Below, piece after piece: positions 1 to 30,047 of a stretch of 64,000 bases of DNA. Location: assembly GCF_047663525.1 (NCBI RefSeq), contig NC_092592.1, positions 20,782,001-20,846,000 of the forward strand, in the 5' to 3' direction. The notes under the pieces were generated by a model. That model did not search any database. It was not told the DNA's origin and saw only the letters and a program-made list of their open reading frames with translations. Each line of letters opens with the position of its first letter. Within the stretch, counting starts at the first letter, position 1. A program made the translations under genes and the position numbers. This DNA is from Anas platyrhynchos. Taxonomy: Eukaryota > Chordata > Aves > Anseriformes > Anatidae.

Positions 1-1146
1 CTGCAAGCAGCCCTGGACACAGCCCTGGCACAGATGGGACTGCACTGAGGGCTGTAGCCCAGCATGGCCATAACAGAGGAGTGTTAAGGCAGGAATTTTG
101 GCAACAAGCAGAGGATTAACCCTTTCTGGGGTGCTTCCTTTAGGGATCATAACTGTTTTGGACACATTATGGTGACAAACAGCCACAGCGTGCTTGTTGC
201 TGCGCAGCACAGTGCTCGGCAGCCAGAGCTGCGAGATGCCCTGTGCAGGTCAAGATCCCTCCTCCCGCTGCCAGCCCTGCGAAAAGGCACAGCTCTGTGA
301 CATCTTGCACCACAGACTTCACAGCTACAACGTGCCCTCCCTGCAGACAGCCCCCCTCTCGCCGTGCCTGGCAGCATTGCAATATGAGAGCTCAGTCGCT
401 GGCTTTTCCCAACTTTTCCTTAGCAAAACATCTTTCTCTACACCCGGCCGCGAAGCTTTGGCAGGCCCCCCAGGCAAGCAGAGACCCCTCAGATATGGGA
501 ACACGAACGGCACGGCCAGACCAGGGCTGTGTGGCAGAGGGAACAGCCCTGGGCTGTCCCCTCACTCACCTTCACACACACCCTGCTGCCTGTCCGGCAC
601 ACACAGCCGTGCTGAGCAACACCCGGCCACCCCATGCCCCTGCTCCCCTCACACAGGTGTCTGCGGAGGACCAAGCGCTGCCCCCAGCCCTCCTCCTGCA
701 CAGGGGGGCTCGGAGCAGGGACAGATGCGAGTGACTTGGGGACAGCGCCTTGTGCGTCACCCCCTGCCTCGGCGCGGGGAGCAGCCACCCACCCCTCCTG
801 CCACCCCAGGCTGCCAAAGCCCTCCTCGCCCAGCCAGCCGCGACCCCAGCCGGCAGCCCCCGTGCTGCCGGTGTCCCCCAGCCCCGCGGAGCAGCTCGCT
901 GCCAGCTGCCTGCCTCCTTCCATCCCAGTGCGTCACAGCTCGCCCCAGCCCGTGCTATGGCAGCATCACCGCTCCGTGTGCCCGCGGTGTCCCCAGGGCT
1001 GCTGCTGGCCAGGACGTGCCCAGGGCAGCCTGTTCTTGCCTCTCCCCACCCGGAGCCGATGCGCAGCAGCCCAACTCCCCCGGGACCGCTGCCAGCACCC
1101 AGCGGGCAGTACAACCCCCAGCTTTTCCTGCCGTCCCGGCGCTTAC
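1..1146. other. Left flank, no coding exon recognised
   Basis: This GC-rich stretch lies downstream of the splice donor of the minus-strand exon at 1147-1344, so it should be intron of that transcript. Long open frames occur on both strands, but they are what high GC content produces and none resembles a known protein. In particular, no PSD PH-domain exon was found here on the minus strand, where it would be expected. Confidence 0.4.
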
Positions 1147-1344
1147 CGGCTTCTTCTTGCGGCGGCTCTGCAGGCGGCTGACCACCAGGTCCGTGTAGAG
1201 CACCGGCTTGAGGGTGCGGGAGCGCTGCGGCCAGCCGTAGCAGAAGGTCTCCACGCCGCGGTAGTTGCGGCCGTAGCGCACCGAGCACATGGAGCGGGAC
1301 CGCATGCGCCCGGCGCTGCTGTTGATGCTGTTGACGCCGATCAT
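1147..1344 (-). CDS. Probable first coding exon of an unidentified transcript, possibly an alternative PSD start
   Basis: A 66-codon minus-strand open exon begins with an ATG that has A at -3. The peptide starts MIGVNSINSS, is rich in arginine and aromatic residues (for example YGRNYRGVETFCYGW) and ends QSRRKKKP. It finishes at a strong donor, CCG|GTAAGC, in phase 0. The exon sits in a CpG island with a CCAAT box about 160 bp upstream, as expected for a first exon. I do not recognise the protein. PSD exon 9 (5279-5190) also ends in phase 0 and lies upstream on the same strand, so this exon could join the same downstream PSD exons from its own promoter. Known EFA6 genes do make short forms from internal starts. 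It could equally be the first exon of a separate gene to the left. Confidence 0.5.
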
Positions 1345-20679
<19,335 letters not shown>

Positions 20680-22960
20680 GCTGATGGGGAGGGGAATGCA
20701 GGCGTCAGGTCCGGAGCTGGGCAGGGCGAGGCATCCTCAGGCAGCCCTAAAGGACACGGAGAGGTGGTGAGAGGAGGGGGAGCAGGGTGGAGAGGTGCAG
20801 ACAGGGGGATGCTGCTCAGAGGTGGGCGTCGGGTGGAGGTTGGCCCAAGCACCTGCAGACAGGTGGCCTGAGAGGAGCCCCGACTGCCCCGCACCCAGAC
20901 TGATGCAAGGGCACGACTGAGGGCACCGGGGTGGCTCTGAAACCCCCAGAGGGACTTCACCAAGTGGGGGCCGGGAATGCCAGGAGAAGTGACAGGTCCT
21001 CAGGAACAGGAGGCTGGTGTGGGGACAAACGGGTCTGCGGTGTGATCAGCCTCCGCACCGCCACAGGGGGCCAGGGCAATGGAGAGGACATACAAAGGGC
21101 GGGTGCCCTGTCCTCATGGCAGCTCAGCTCAGAAAGAGCTCCAGGTGAGACAACCCTGCCCGAGCTCCCTCCTGCAGCAGGAAGCATGAGGTGTTCGCAG
21201 GCAGACAGTGCCCATCACACCAGCCCCACCACGGGGACACCAGCAGCTCCTCGCCCAGGCTCTGGGCACACCAGGGGCTTGCTTCCTTCCCTGGGTCCCC
21301 TGGATGCTCAGGCGCTGCCCCTGTAGACCAGCACCACCCAGACAGGGTGGGAGAGCATGCTGATGAATACTTTTACTGCCCGTAGGCACCTAAAATCACC
21401 TCAACAAGGGGGAATACCCTGGATCACGGAGACATCCCCAGATTACACTCACTGAAGGAGTTTGACACCATCAGCACGAGCAAGAAGCCTGTCTCTTTGG
21501 AGGTCAACTTGTGTTGTAAAGTATGTCACCCCGTCACATGCTGCAGCCGCGATCCGTGGCGCAGACAGAGCTGTCAACACCAGCAGATCCAAAAAGCAGT
21601 GGGTGAGACAGTCCTACCCCGGGGGGGCCAAGCGCGCCTGTGCCAGCAACACGACCCCGGCTCGCCTGTCCCTGCCTCGGGACTGCTCCCCTGCTGGGGA
21701 TCCCTGTCACCCCAGCGTGCCGAGGCACTGCAGGGGAAGGTAGGTGCCAACACCCTCAGTGCTGCCTGCACTGGTCCTTCTCACAGGGCAGCTAACACGT
21801 GGACTCAGCTTTCCCCAGGCTCCTCTGAACTCCTGGTGCACAGCAAAGGTTCTGCCTTGGCGACTTTTGGCTTCCCCGCATGCAGAGGTGCTTGTTCCCG
21901 CGCTTGGATCTCGCCACTTGAAAGCAAGAAACCAGACGCTAGTTGCAAATGGAGGAAAGCATGATTTCTTCTCCCCATTTCTCAGTGCAAACCAGATAGG
22001 ATTAAACTGAAGGGCATAGGGCTGGATTTTCAGTGGTGTTTAGGCTCGAGGGATGCAGAGACATAACTCTTAATAAAACAGCCCAAATCACCCACGTGGG
22101 GCGGGCGCCTCTCTATCTGCACTACTACACTTCTGAAAAATTTGGCTCCTACAGAGCAGCAGCAGTCTGCAATTCACTCGCTGCAGAAAATATTCTCTGT
22201 TTAAGATGTCAGTTGCTGTTTTTACAATCTTTTCCCCTGTTATGGTTATATTCACATTCAAGGTTGCTTAACTGATAAATAACAAAAATGCTGGGTTTAT
22301 ATATTTCAGATGAAATTCCACTTTTTATCTAAACGTGGACTGACACACATGCCAAGGGAAAAAGTTATCAGCAGAAAATAGCCGGCATCCACTGTAACAT
22401 AACAAATCTATAAAAAACAGCCTATCTCCATGTACACGAGCTATTGCTAAAATAAATGGGATGAGCACAGCGTGTCCTCCTGGTTATCGAGGGAGGATCA
22501 TCACACTCGTAGCAAAGGCCACGCCGTCTGCAAGGCACCGGAGCCCGCCTGTTACTCCATCCAGCGGAGTGAGCCTTTCTTAAATAATGAAAGGTAAAAA
22601 GCACAAACGCAGCCGAGATGAAAAATCAATGATGTAGCCGAGGCTTCCTGCTTGCCGATTTGAATCATGAATCAAAACGATGCTCTTTAAAATCACCGTG
22701 ATGAATGGGGCTGGGCTGAAAGGCACCTGGGGGGCCTTGCTGGTCCCGCTGCCCAGGGCAGAAGCCGTGTGAAGGGAAGGGAGCCACGAGCAGCGGGGAC
22801 ATGCGGCCAGGGAGAAAAACTCGGGAGCTGCAACGTGGCAGCGGGGGGCTTCACACCGGGGTGGGGGGTTCATTTCCCAGTGCAACCTCTCAGGTGCACA
22901 AGAAACTTGCTCTCAGCTTCTCAGCAGCCCAGGGGGTGGCCGGGGGCTCCTGCTGGCCCC
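20680..22960. other. PSD 5' intron and upstream stretch
   Basis: The PSD start codon at 20679 is closely preceded by acceptor-like sequences (CTTTAG near 20745 and CCCCATCAG next to the ATG). A non-coding 5' exon must therefore lie further right, most likely in the CpG island near 23.2-23.6 kb. From about 21.9 to 22.7 kb the sequence turns AT-rich. No coding exon is seen. Confidence 0.5.
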
Positions 22961-23081
22961 TGCGCCGTGCCGGTGCCGAGCGGGGCGGCGAGGGGGAAGC
23001 AGCAGGCGCCGGGCGGTGCTGTGCTGCGGGGGAAGCGCACACCCACGCGAGACGCGTGGGGAATGCGAGGGAACAACCATC

Positions 23082-23104
23082 TTTTTTTTTTTTTTTTTTT
23101 TTTT
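23082..23104. repeat. Poly-T tract
   Basis: An uninterrupted run of about 23 T on the plus strand (poly-A on the PSD sense strand) lies in otherwise GC-rich promoter sequence. It may be the tail of a lost retroposed element or a simple repeat. Confidence 0.8.
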
Positions 23105-23415
23105 AAGGGGCAAAGAACGGGGTAGAGACGGAAGGGAAGGGCAGGGACCTGTGCTCCCCCCGCGCCCTCCGCCCGTCCTCCCTCGCCCCGCACCTGGCGT
23201 GTGGCCGGGCTCAGTGGATGTGACACCCAGCGAGGACGCAGCCCCCGGCCGGGCGCTCCCCGCCGTCCCCGCTGTCCCCGCAGCCCCGCCGCCACGGCCG
23301 CGACCCGTAGGTGCTGCGCCTTGCCCCGCCGCGGCCACCCGCCCCCAGCCCCGCCGTTACCGGCACCGCCGCCGCCGCCGCATCCTCCGCTGCTCCGCGA
23401 TGCTGCCGCCCGGCT

Positions 23416-23507
23416 CCGGCTCGGCTCGGCTCGGCTCGGCTCGGCTCGGCACGGCACGGCACGGCACGGCACGGCACGGCACGGCACGGCACGGCACGGC
23501 TCGGTGC
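23416..23507. repeat. GGCTC / GGCAC pentanucleotide array
   Basis: About six units of GGCTC are followed by about twelve of GGCAC, with a few variant units after. The array is in the PSD CpG island, probably in the promoter or 5' UTR. The clean switch from one unit to the other suggests two separate expansion events. Confidence 0.85.
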
Positions 23508-23659
23508 CACCGGCACGGCTCGGCGCGGTGCCACCGTCCCCAGCCCGCCGCTCCCCGCCGCGCTAATCCCGGCGCGGGGCCGTCACTCCGCCCCGCTGAC
23601 AGCCCCGGCAGCCAATGGCAGCCCCGCGGGGAGCCGCGTCCCGCCCCCCCCGGTGGCAC

Positions 23660-26198
23660 CGGGACCGGCGGTGGCCCCCGGGAGCATCCCCGGGGTGCGC
23701 GTCCCGGGGCAGCGCCGTGACCCCAGCCCCACGCGCGTCCCTGTGCCACCCGCCGTGGGCACCTGCAGGGCACCGCTGCCCGGGGAGCGCGGGGACAAAA
23801 CCCCAAAGGTGCCACGGGTCCCAGGCCACCCGGGCTGCCCACGGGTGGGAAACGCCAGCCCACCTGCAAGAAACCTCAAGGGTGGGAAGAGAAACCCAGC
23901 CGCCACCCCACGCGTCCCGCACGGATCCCGCATGGGGACAGCGGCGCGGCGGTGGGGACCCGGCCACGGCCTGCACGCGGTGGCTGGCAGCCAGCACTCG
24001 CTGCCCGATCGATGCGCGATTAAAGAGCACTTTATTAGCCAGCCCAGCATCGTTACCACGCGTGTGAGAGGGGAGAGGCCCAGGAGAGCCGGTGCCTCGC
24101 ACACCCGCAGTGTCCTCAGCAGGAATTTGGGGGAGCTGCCCCTTCGTGCTGCTCTCCTGGCCGATGGCGAGCCCGGCTCCGTGCCCACCTGCCCTCACCG
24201 TCACCCAGAAGCGTCTCCCCATCTCACAGGGACACGGGGAGGAAGCAGCACGCTCCCCTCATCTTTAATGCATGGCAGCACTGCCATTTTCTCCCCTCCT
24301 CCTGCAGGCTCCTGCCTGCGCAGCCCGTCTCCCCCACGCCAGGGACCACGGGTCCCCGAGCTGCCTCGCACGCTGACGGCTTTCCCGGCCGGCTCGAGCA
24401 AAGCTGGGCTAATTAGGGGCCTCGCTGCCGCAGGATCAGCGACCTGATTCCTTCAGCAGCTTCTTGATGGCAGGAGGGCGGTGGGAGGGGGGGATGGAGG
24501 CTTTTCTCTAAGCCGCCGCCGGAACGACAAATTTAACCAAGTGGAAGAGCTCAGAGCTCTCCTGGCGTGCCCACACCAGGGCCAGCCACACCTGCACCCT
24601 GCTGGCTCCATTGCTTCCCGTACCCACCTCTGCCCCTGGCTGCAGCCCTTCGCCTTCCCGCAGCCCTACGCCTCCGGAGCAGAAGCCCCTGTGCTCACTG
24701 TCACCTGGCACCAAATCCTGCAGGAGCCTCTCCAGCCCCACGCCGTCCCTTCCACCTCCTGGTCTCTGCCGGCTCCCTGAGCCCAGCCAGAGCTCTGTGT
24801 AGCTACTGCTGGCTTTGTCCTTGCTCACCTCCACAGCCCTGCAGTGCTCCTGTCCCTGCTGAGCCCAGAAGGGTCTGGGTGTCACCGGAGCAGCCCGGTG
24901 AGCAACTTGTTCCTTGGAAGAGCCTAACTGGAGCCACAGCACGACCCCCGGCACGTCCCTCTGCTGTCGAAGGCTCTGGGGCTGTGCTTTGGCCTCGGTG
25001 GTCCTGCCAGCGCGGGCATGGCTGTGAGGCAGGTGGGAGCTCCTCACCCAGCTGGGGGGAGCACCATGGCCATGGGGAGCACCATGGCCCTGCAGGAGTC
25101 CCAGGGGAGGCGAGGCAGCAGAGCTCCCTTTGTCTCCACACCGAGGGCTCCGGGGCAACCGGTGAGGCCATGTGCATTCCCTCGGGGCCAGGGCTTAACT
25201 ACACGGCTCTAATTAATCCCTTCTGTGCCAACACCCAACCACATCCTCGCTAGATATTAAAAACCCACTGCAGCATAAGCCGAGTCTGCAATGGGTTGCT
25301 GCACTTATCTGTTACTCCACCGAGCTGGTGGCTAGGGATAAACGGTGCAAACCCCCCTCCTTGATGCTCAGCACAGAAACGCTGCTCCGGTGCTCACCCA
25401 GGCACGGAGGCAGTAACAGATCAGCAGCAGGGCCCTCCTGCCATCCCAGGTCCCCAGCAGGGAGACGTGGGCGTCCCCTGGCTCTGGCTGCCCTCTGCTC
25501 CCCAGCACGGGGGTGACACTCACCTGCTAAGGGTGGGTGAGGACACGGCCCCGGGGTGTCTGCCAGCACCAGCATCGCTCCATCGGGACGAAGGCAAGAA
25601 TGCCAGCGTGGTAAAACCTGTCCTGGGGATGTGGGAGGTGGGGCCCCAGCACAGTTTGAGCCATAAATAATCTCCCTACACAGCAGTTAAGGGAACAGTT
25701 GTGTGGGAGTATCTCTTGGTAAAAAGATGCTCAGGGAAAAGATGGTCTTGGAGGAAAGCAGGCAGCGGGTTCTGGCTGGGGGGAGTGCTCTCCCTGGGGG
25801 GGGAGCAGCCTGAGGGCCAGCCGGCTGTTCAGGCCCTCAAAAGCCACCACGCCAGGGAGATGAATTTAGCCTGAAACAACCCAAATCTGCAGCTCTGTGG
25901 TGCAGCCCCCCAGGACACATTTGGTGCTGCAGACGGAGCTGTAGGGCTGCTCTGCCTCGCCCTGCAGCAAAGCCCTGCCCTCCGCCTGCAGGTTCGAGGG
26001 GTGAAAGGTGAAACAGGCAGGGGGGGCAGGGGGCAGGAGGGGCAGCACACCCCAGGCACACAGTAACGAGCGGGTAATTTATTGCAGAATAGCTCGGGAA
26101 CCCTAAAATGGGGCCAAGAGGGAACATCTACACGTGTGGGGAGGGAATGGGGCATCCAGCCCGGACACGGGGCAAGGGCTCTGCTGAGCCCTGCCCGG
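23660..26198. other. PSD-FBXL15 intergenic region
   Basis: The two genes are head-to-head here, as in mammals. The stretch is mostly unique GC-rich DNA. On the minus strand, 24507-24436 reads as a 23-codon terminal exon (ending KKLLKESGR, stop) after an acceptor-like TTAG, with AATAAA at 24036-24031. No upstream exons can be built with confidence, so I do not call a gene. Nothing else is seen apart from the telomeric repeat that follows. Confidence 0.4.
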
Positions 26199-26761
26199 CC
26201 CTAACCCTAACCCGGCCCTAACCCTAACCCTAACCCTGCCCTAACCCTAACCTGGCCCTAACCCTAACCCGGCCCTAACCGTAACCCTAACCCGGCCCTA
26301 ACCCTAACCCTAACCCTAACCCTAACCCTAACCCTAACCCTAACCCTAACCCTAACCCTAACCCTAACCCGGCCCTAACCCTAACCCTAACCCGGCCCTA
26401 ACCCTAACCCTAACCCTAACCCTAACCTTAACCCTAACCCTAACCCTAACCCTAACCCTGCCCTAAACCTAACCCGGCCCTAACCCTAACCCTAACCCGG
26501 CCCTAACCCTAACCCTAACCCTAACCCTAACCCTAACCCTAACCCTAACCCTAACCTTAACCCTAACCCTAACCCTGCCCTAACCCTAACCCTAACCCTA
26601 ACCCTAACCCTAACCCTAACCCTAACCCTAACCTTAACCCTAACCCTAACCCTGCCCTAAACCTAACCCTAACCCTGCCCTAAACCTAACCCGGCCCTAA
26701 CCCTAACCCTAACCCTGCCCCGGCCCTAACCCTAACCCGGCTCTAACCCTAACCCTAACCC
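26199..26761 (+). repeat. Interstitial telomeric repeat (CCCTAA)n
   Basis: About 560 bp of tandem CCCTAA (TTAGGG on the minus strand) is interrupted by variant units: CCGGCCCTAA, CTGCCCTAA, CCTTAA and CCCTAAACC. The variants recur in blocks, so the array has expanded in segments after mutation. Orientation is C-rich on the plus strand. The array ends about 30 bp before the FBXL15 NRF1-like site and about 185 bp before its start codon. Confidence 0.97.
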
Positions 26762-26769
26762 TGCCCCGG

Positions 26770-26945
26770 TGCTGAACGGACAGCGCCGCGCACTGCGCAT
26801 GCGCGGGCCCGCCCGCTTTCCCCGCGCCGGGCGGGGCGGTGGCGCGGGATACGCCCCCCGCGTGACGTCACTGCGGCGCCGGCAGCCGAGCCGCGGGTCC
26901 GGGTCCGGGTGCGGCTCCCGCTGGGTCCCGGTGCCGGTGCCGGCC
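26770..26945 (+). promoter_or_regulatory. FBXL15: FBXL15 CpG promoter with NRF1 and CRE sites
   Basis: A TGCGCATGCGCG element at about 26794-26805 matches the NRF1 consensus. A perfect CRE palindrome, TGACGTCA, stands at 26863-26870, with GC boxes between them and no TATA box. This is a typical housekeeping promoter. Site identity is by consensus match only. Confidence 0.75.
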
Positions 26946-28705
26946 ATGAGCGGGCTGCTGGCGCTGCCCTGGGAGGATGTGCTGGTGCCGCACGTGCTGC
27001 GCCTCCTGCCGCTGCGGCAGCTGCTGAGCCTGCGGAGGGTGAGCAGGGCCTTCCGCGAGCTCGTCCGCCTCTACCTGGCCAACATGCGGCGCTTCGACTC
27101 CGCGCAGGTACCGCGGGGAGGGCGCGGGGCTGGGGGCGGGGGGTCCGGGCTGGGGGCCCCGCGGCTGGGCGGCCGCGCTCGGCGAGGAGAGGAGAGGCGG
27201 TGATTCAGGGCCCAGCAATGCCGCCCTCCTCGGCAGGCTGCTGGCAGCGAGGGCGGCACGGCCCCGGCTGGTCCTTGCCGTGGGGTGTGCGCTGAGCGGG
27301 GCTGCCGGGGTGGGCACAGCCTGTGCGGGCCCTGCGGAGCGCTGCCCAGGGCCTGGAGGGGCAGCGGTGCCGTGAAACGCCCAGGGTGCTCTGGCACGGT
27401 TGTTGGAGAGCAGGGACGTGGAGCTCAGCACGAGTGTATAAATGCAGAGGCAAGGGAAGGAGCAGGGAGCACCCTGTGGCAGCACGCCTGCTGCTGTGTG
27501 GGGCAGAGCTGGGGCAGCAGGGCTTGTCCTGGGGTCGGGAAAGGGGCTTTGGTCACCTCTGTGCCACCGTGGGTGAGAGGAAGGGAGCGGGTCTCTGGGC
27601 GCTCAGCATCAGGCTCAGCATGCTCTCAGCAGCCCCGTTATCCCCGTGTTCCCCCCGCAGATCGCACCCGCCATCCCCAGAGCCGCCTTCCTGACCCTGC
27701 TGCAGGACAACAAGGTGCTGCAGCTGCTGGCGCTGCAGAGCTGCTCGGACTGGCTGACGGACGGGGAGCTGCTGCCGGTCATCAGGCAGAACCACCACCT
27801 GCAGCACATCCAGCTGAAGGGCTGCGCCCAGCTCAGCTGCCAGGCGCTGATGGCCATCTCGCTGAGCTGCCCCAACCTGCGGCGGCTCTCCCTGGCCCAC
27901 TGCGAGTGGGTGGACAGCCTGTCCCTGCGCAGCCTGGCCGACCACTGCAAGGCGCTGGAGGCCGTGGACCTGACGGCCTGCCGGCAGCTGAAGGACGAGG
28001 CCATCTGCTACCTGGTGCAGAAGTGCAGCAGGCTCAAGTCCCTGTCGCTGGCTGTCAACGCCAACGTGGGCGACGTGGCTGTGGAGGAGACCGCCAAGTG
28101 CTGCCCCGAGCTGGAGCACCTGGACCTCACCGGGTGTCTGCGAGTCAAGAATGACTCCATCAGGTATTGAGCAACTGGGAAGCTGGGTGGGGAAGGCAGG
28201 TGGCTGGGGTGTGGGTAAGAGACTTGGGGGGGAAGCCAGATTGCTTCATGCCGAGAGCAATTAGAGTGCAATTTGGGGGAGAAGCCACTAGCAAGGCATT
28301 CAGGAGAGGTGATATGTGCTGCTAAAAGCAAATTCCCTGGTGTGTCATGGAGATAGTTCAGGGATCTGACCATGTTGCTTGAGTTCCTCTCAGACTGCCG
28401 CAGCACTGTTCCCAAAGGATGCTGCACGTGTGGCACGGGGAGCAGAGGAGGGTGAGCTGGGAACTGTGCTTTCAGGAGTCCTGGCTTGCAACACACACGC
28501 GCTCTTTCTTGGCAGGGTCCTGGCTGAGTACTGCCCCAAGCTGCGCTCGCTGAAGGTGAAGCACTGCCACAACGTGGCTGAGTCCAGCCTGAGCGTCCTC
28601 CGAAGCCGTGGAGTGGAGCTGGATGTGGAGCCTCTGCCGCAGACAGCTCTCGTTCTCCTGCAGGACATGGCTGGCTTCGCCCCTTTCATTAACCTCCAGA
28701 TCTAG
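26946..28705 (+). CDS. FBXL15: FBXL15, F-box and leucine-rich repeat protein 15
   Basis: Substrate-recognition subunit of an SCF (SKP1-CUL1-F-box) ubiquitin ligase. The mammalian protein targets SMURF1 and so supports BMP signalling. Three exons, about 26946-27107, 27661-28163 and 28516-28705, all with GT-AG borders, give 284 codons. The F-box is at about residues 7-45 ([12 protein letters not shown], then [11 protein letters not shown]). Leucine-rich repeats follow, with signature segments [36 protein letters not shown] and LDLTGCLRV. The end, [18 protein letters not shown], is nearly identical to human. The human protein is 300 residues with a longer N-terminus; here the first ATG gives a shorter one. 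No stop, frameshift or missing exon is seen. It is head-to-head with PSD and tail-to-tail with CUEDC2. Confidence 0.96.
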
Positions 28706-30047
28706 GACTGCTGGGGAGGGGGGACCAACACCTCGCTGGGATCTCCGGAGGATGCCGGAGCCGGGTGCTGCTGAGACGTGCAGAGGGAGAGGTTGGTCCT
28801 GCTGGTGAGGCTGGCCCGAGAGGGGCTCACTCTTGTCTCTGGGGCTGTTTAACAGCCACTGCGTGTTTGTGAGTGAGCTCTGTTGGTGCCTCCTGGGAAA
28901 GTAACTCCCTCTGCAGTGGTTGGGAGAGAGCGAGGGACTTGTGGGAACACCGTGGTGCTGAACAGGCCTTGGCTAGACCAGCTAATAGTCAGGATTTATT
29001 TTTTTGTTGTATTTTAAATCTCCAAGTGGCAGCTGTCCAGAGAGCAGGGGAGTTTGGGGACTGTGGACTGCCGTCCCCTGGGGCGGGCATGCAGGGCATG
29101 CCAGCAGAGCTGTTGAGACCAAATCAGGTCAGCTGGAGCAGAATGGAGAAAAGCTGCTAGTTCTCCCCTCAGGAGAGGCTGGGCTCCTCCGCGCTCTGGG
29201 AGGTGGCCAGTGCGAGCCCAGCTCCATCCTGTAGCCCCGGCTAGCCTGGCACCAAAGGCCTGGTGTGGTGCAGTGTGGCAACCTGTGTGTGCAGACCTAG
29301 CTCCTTGCCACGGGGCGCTGGGTTAGGCAGGTGCAAGGCAGTTGTTTCCCAGGGGAACATGCTCCTAACCACGATTTCACCAGAGGAAGAGCACCAAACC
29401 TAGCTGTGCTGTCACTGAGAGCAGTTGGTCATCACCATTTGTTTCTTCCAGATTCTGAATTACATTTCAGTAGTGCCCCAGCCTGCTTCTACATCCCGCT
29501 CTATGTTGTGTGGCTGTAGTGTCCACGTTCAACAGTGGAGAGAAATTGCAGGGGCCCTGTCCATATTGTTGGCTGGAGTTTTTTTGAGCACTGCAGGTTA
29601 TCTTGGCAGGGAGAGCCCAGTTCCTGTCTTTTGCCCCAGGAGGGATTAGAGGCAGAGTGCAGCTGAACTACACACCAGTTTGCATCGTCTTTATTGGCAC
29701 TTGCACTCAAAGCAAAAGTGCACACAGACTTCTAAAAAGCTTGCTGCAAAACCACAAGCCATATCTTAGATCTAAGAACGTCCCATGCAAGGAATAGCAG
29801 AGAATGCCCAGGCCCCTGCTAGCTGCTGTGGTGTGTCCCTGGGGGCAGAAGGACAGCTACCCCCAGAGAGGCTTGTCCTTGTCAGCTGGGTTAGTTCAGG
29901 AAGCTGAAAGCAGTGTCCTGGCTCCCAGGTTAGTTCCAGTTAGTGCTGGGTGGGGTGAAGGAGTCCCCTCTCATCCCTAGTGCCACGTGTCCTTCCTCCC
30001 ACGCCTGGCCAGCGAGGTGGAGGCTGAAGAGCAGGAGGACCTGGCTG
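28706..30047. other. 3' UTRs and spacer between FBXL15 and CUEDC2
   Basis: The converging genes are separated by 1.34 kb between stop codons. On the minus strand an AATAAA at 29695-29690 is a good CUEDC2 poly(A) signal, giving a 3' UTR of about 370 bases. No canonical signal for FBXL15 is clear, so its 3' end is unplaced; overlap of the two transcripts is possible. Confidence 0.6.
29690..29695 (-). terminator. CUEDC2: CUEDC2 polyadenylation signal
   Basis: The minus strand reads AATAAA about 355 bases after the CUEDC2 stop codon. It is the first canonical hexamer in a suitable position; usage is inferred. Confidence 0.6.

Larger units (their letters stand above)
22960..23660 (-). promoter_or_regulatory. 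PSD: CpG island, probable main PSD promoter and 5' UTR
   Basis: A strong CpG island lies upstream of PSD in minus orientation. It contains a CCAAT box near 23612-23616 and several GC boxes. Minus-strand donor-like sequences at about 23191 and 23358 could end a non-coding first exon. The exact start is not determined. A T-run at 23082-23104 and a pentanucleotide array lie inside the island. Confidence 0.6.
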
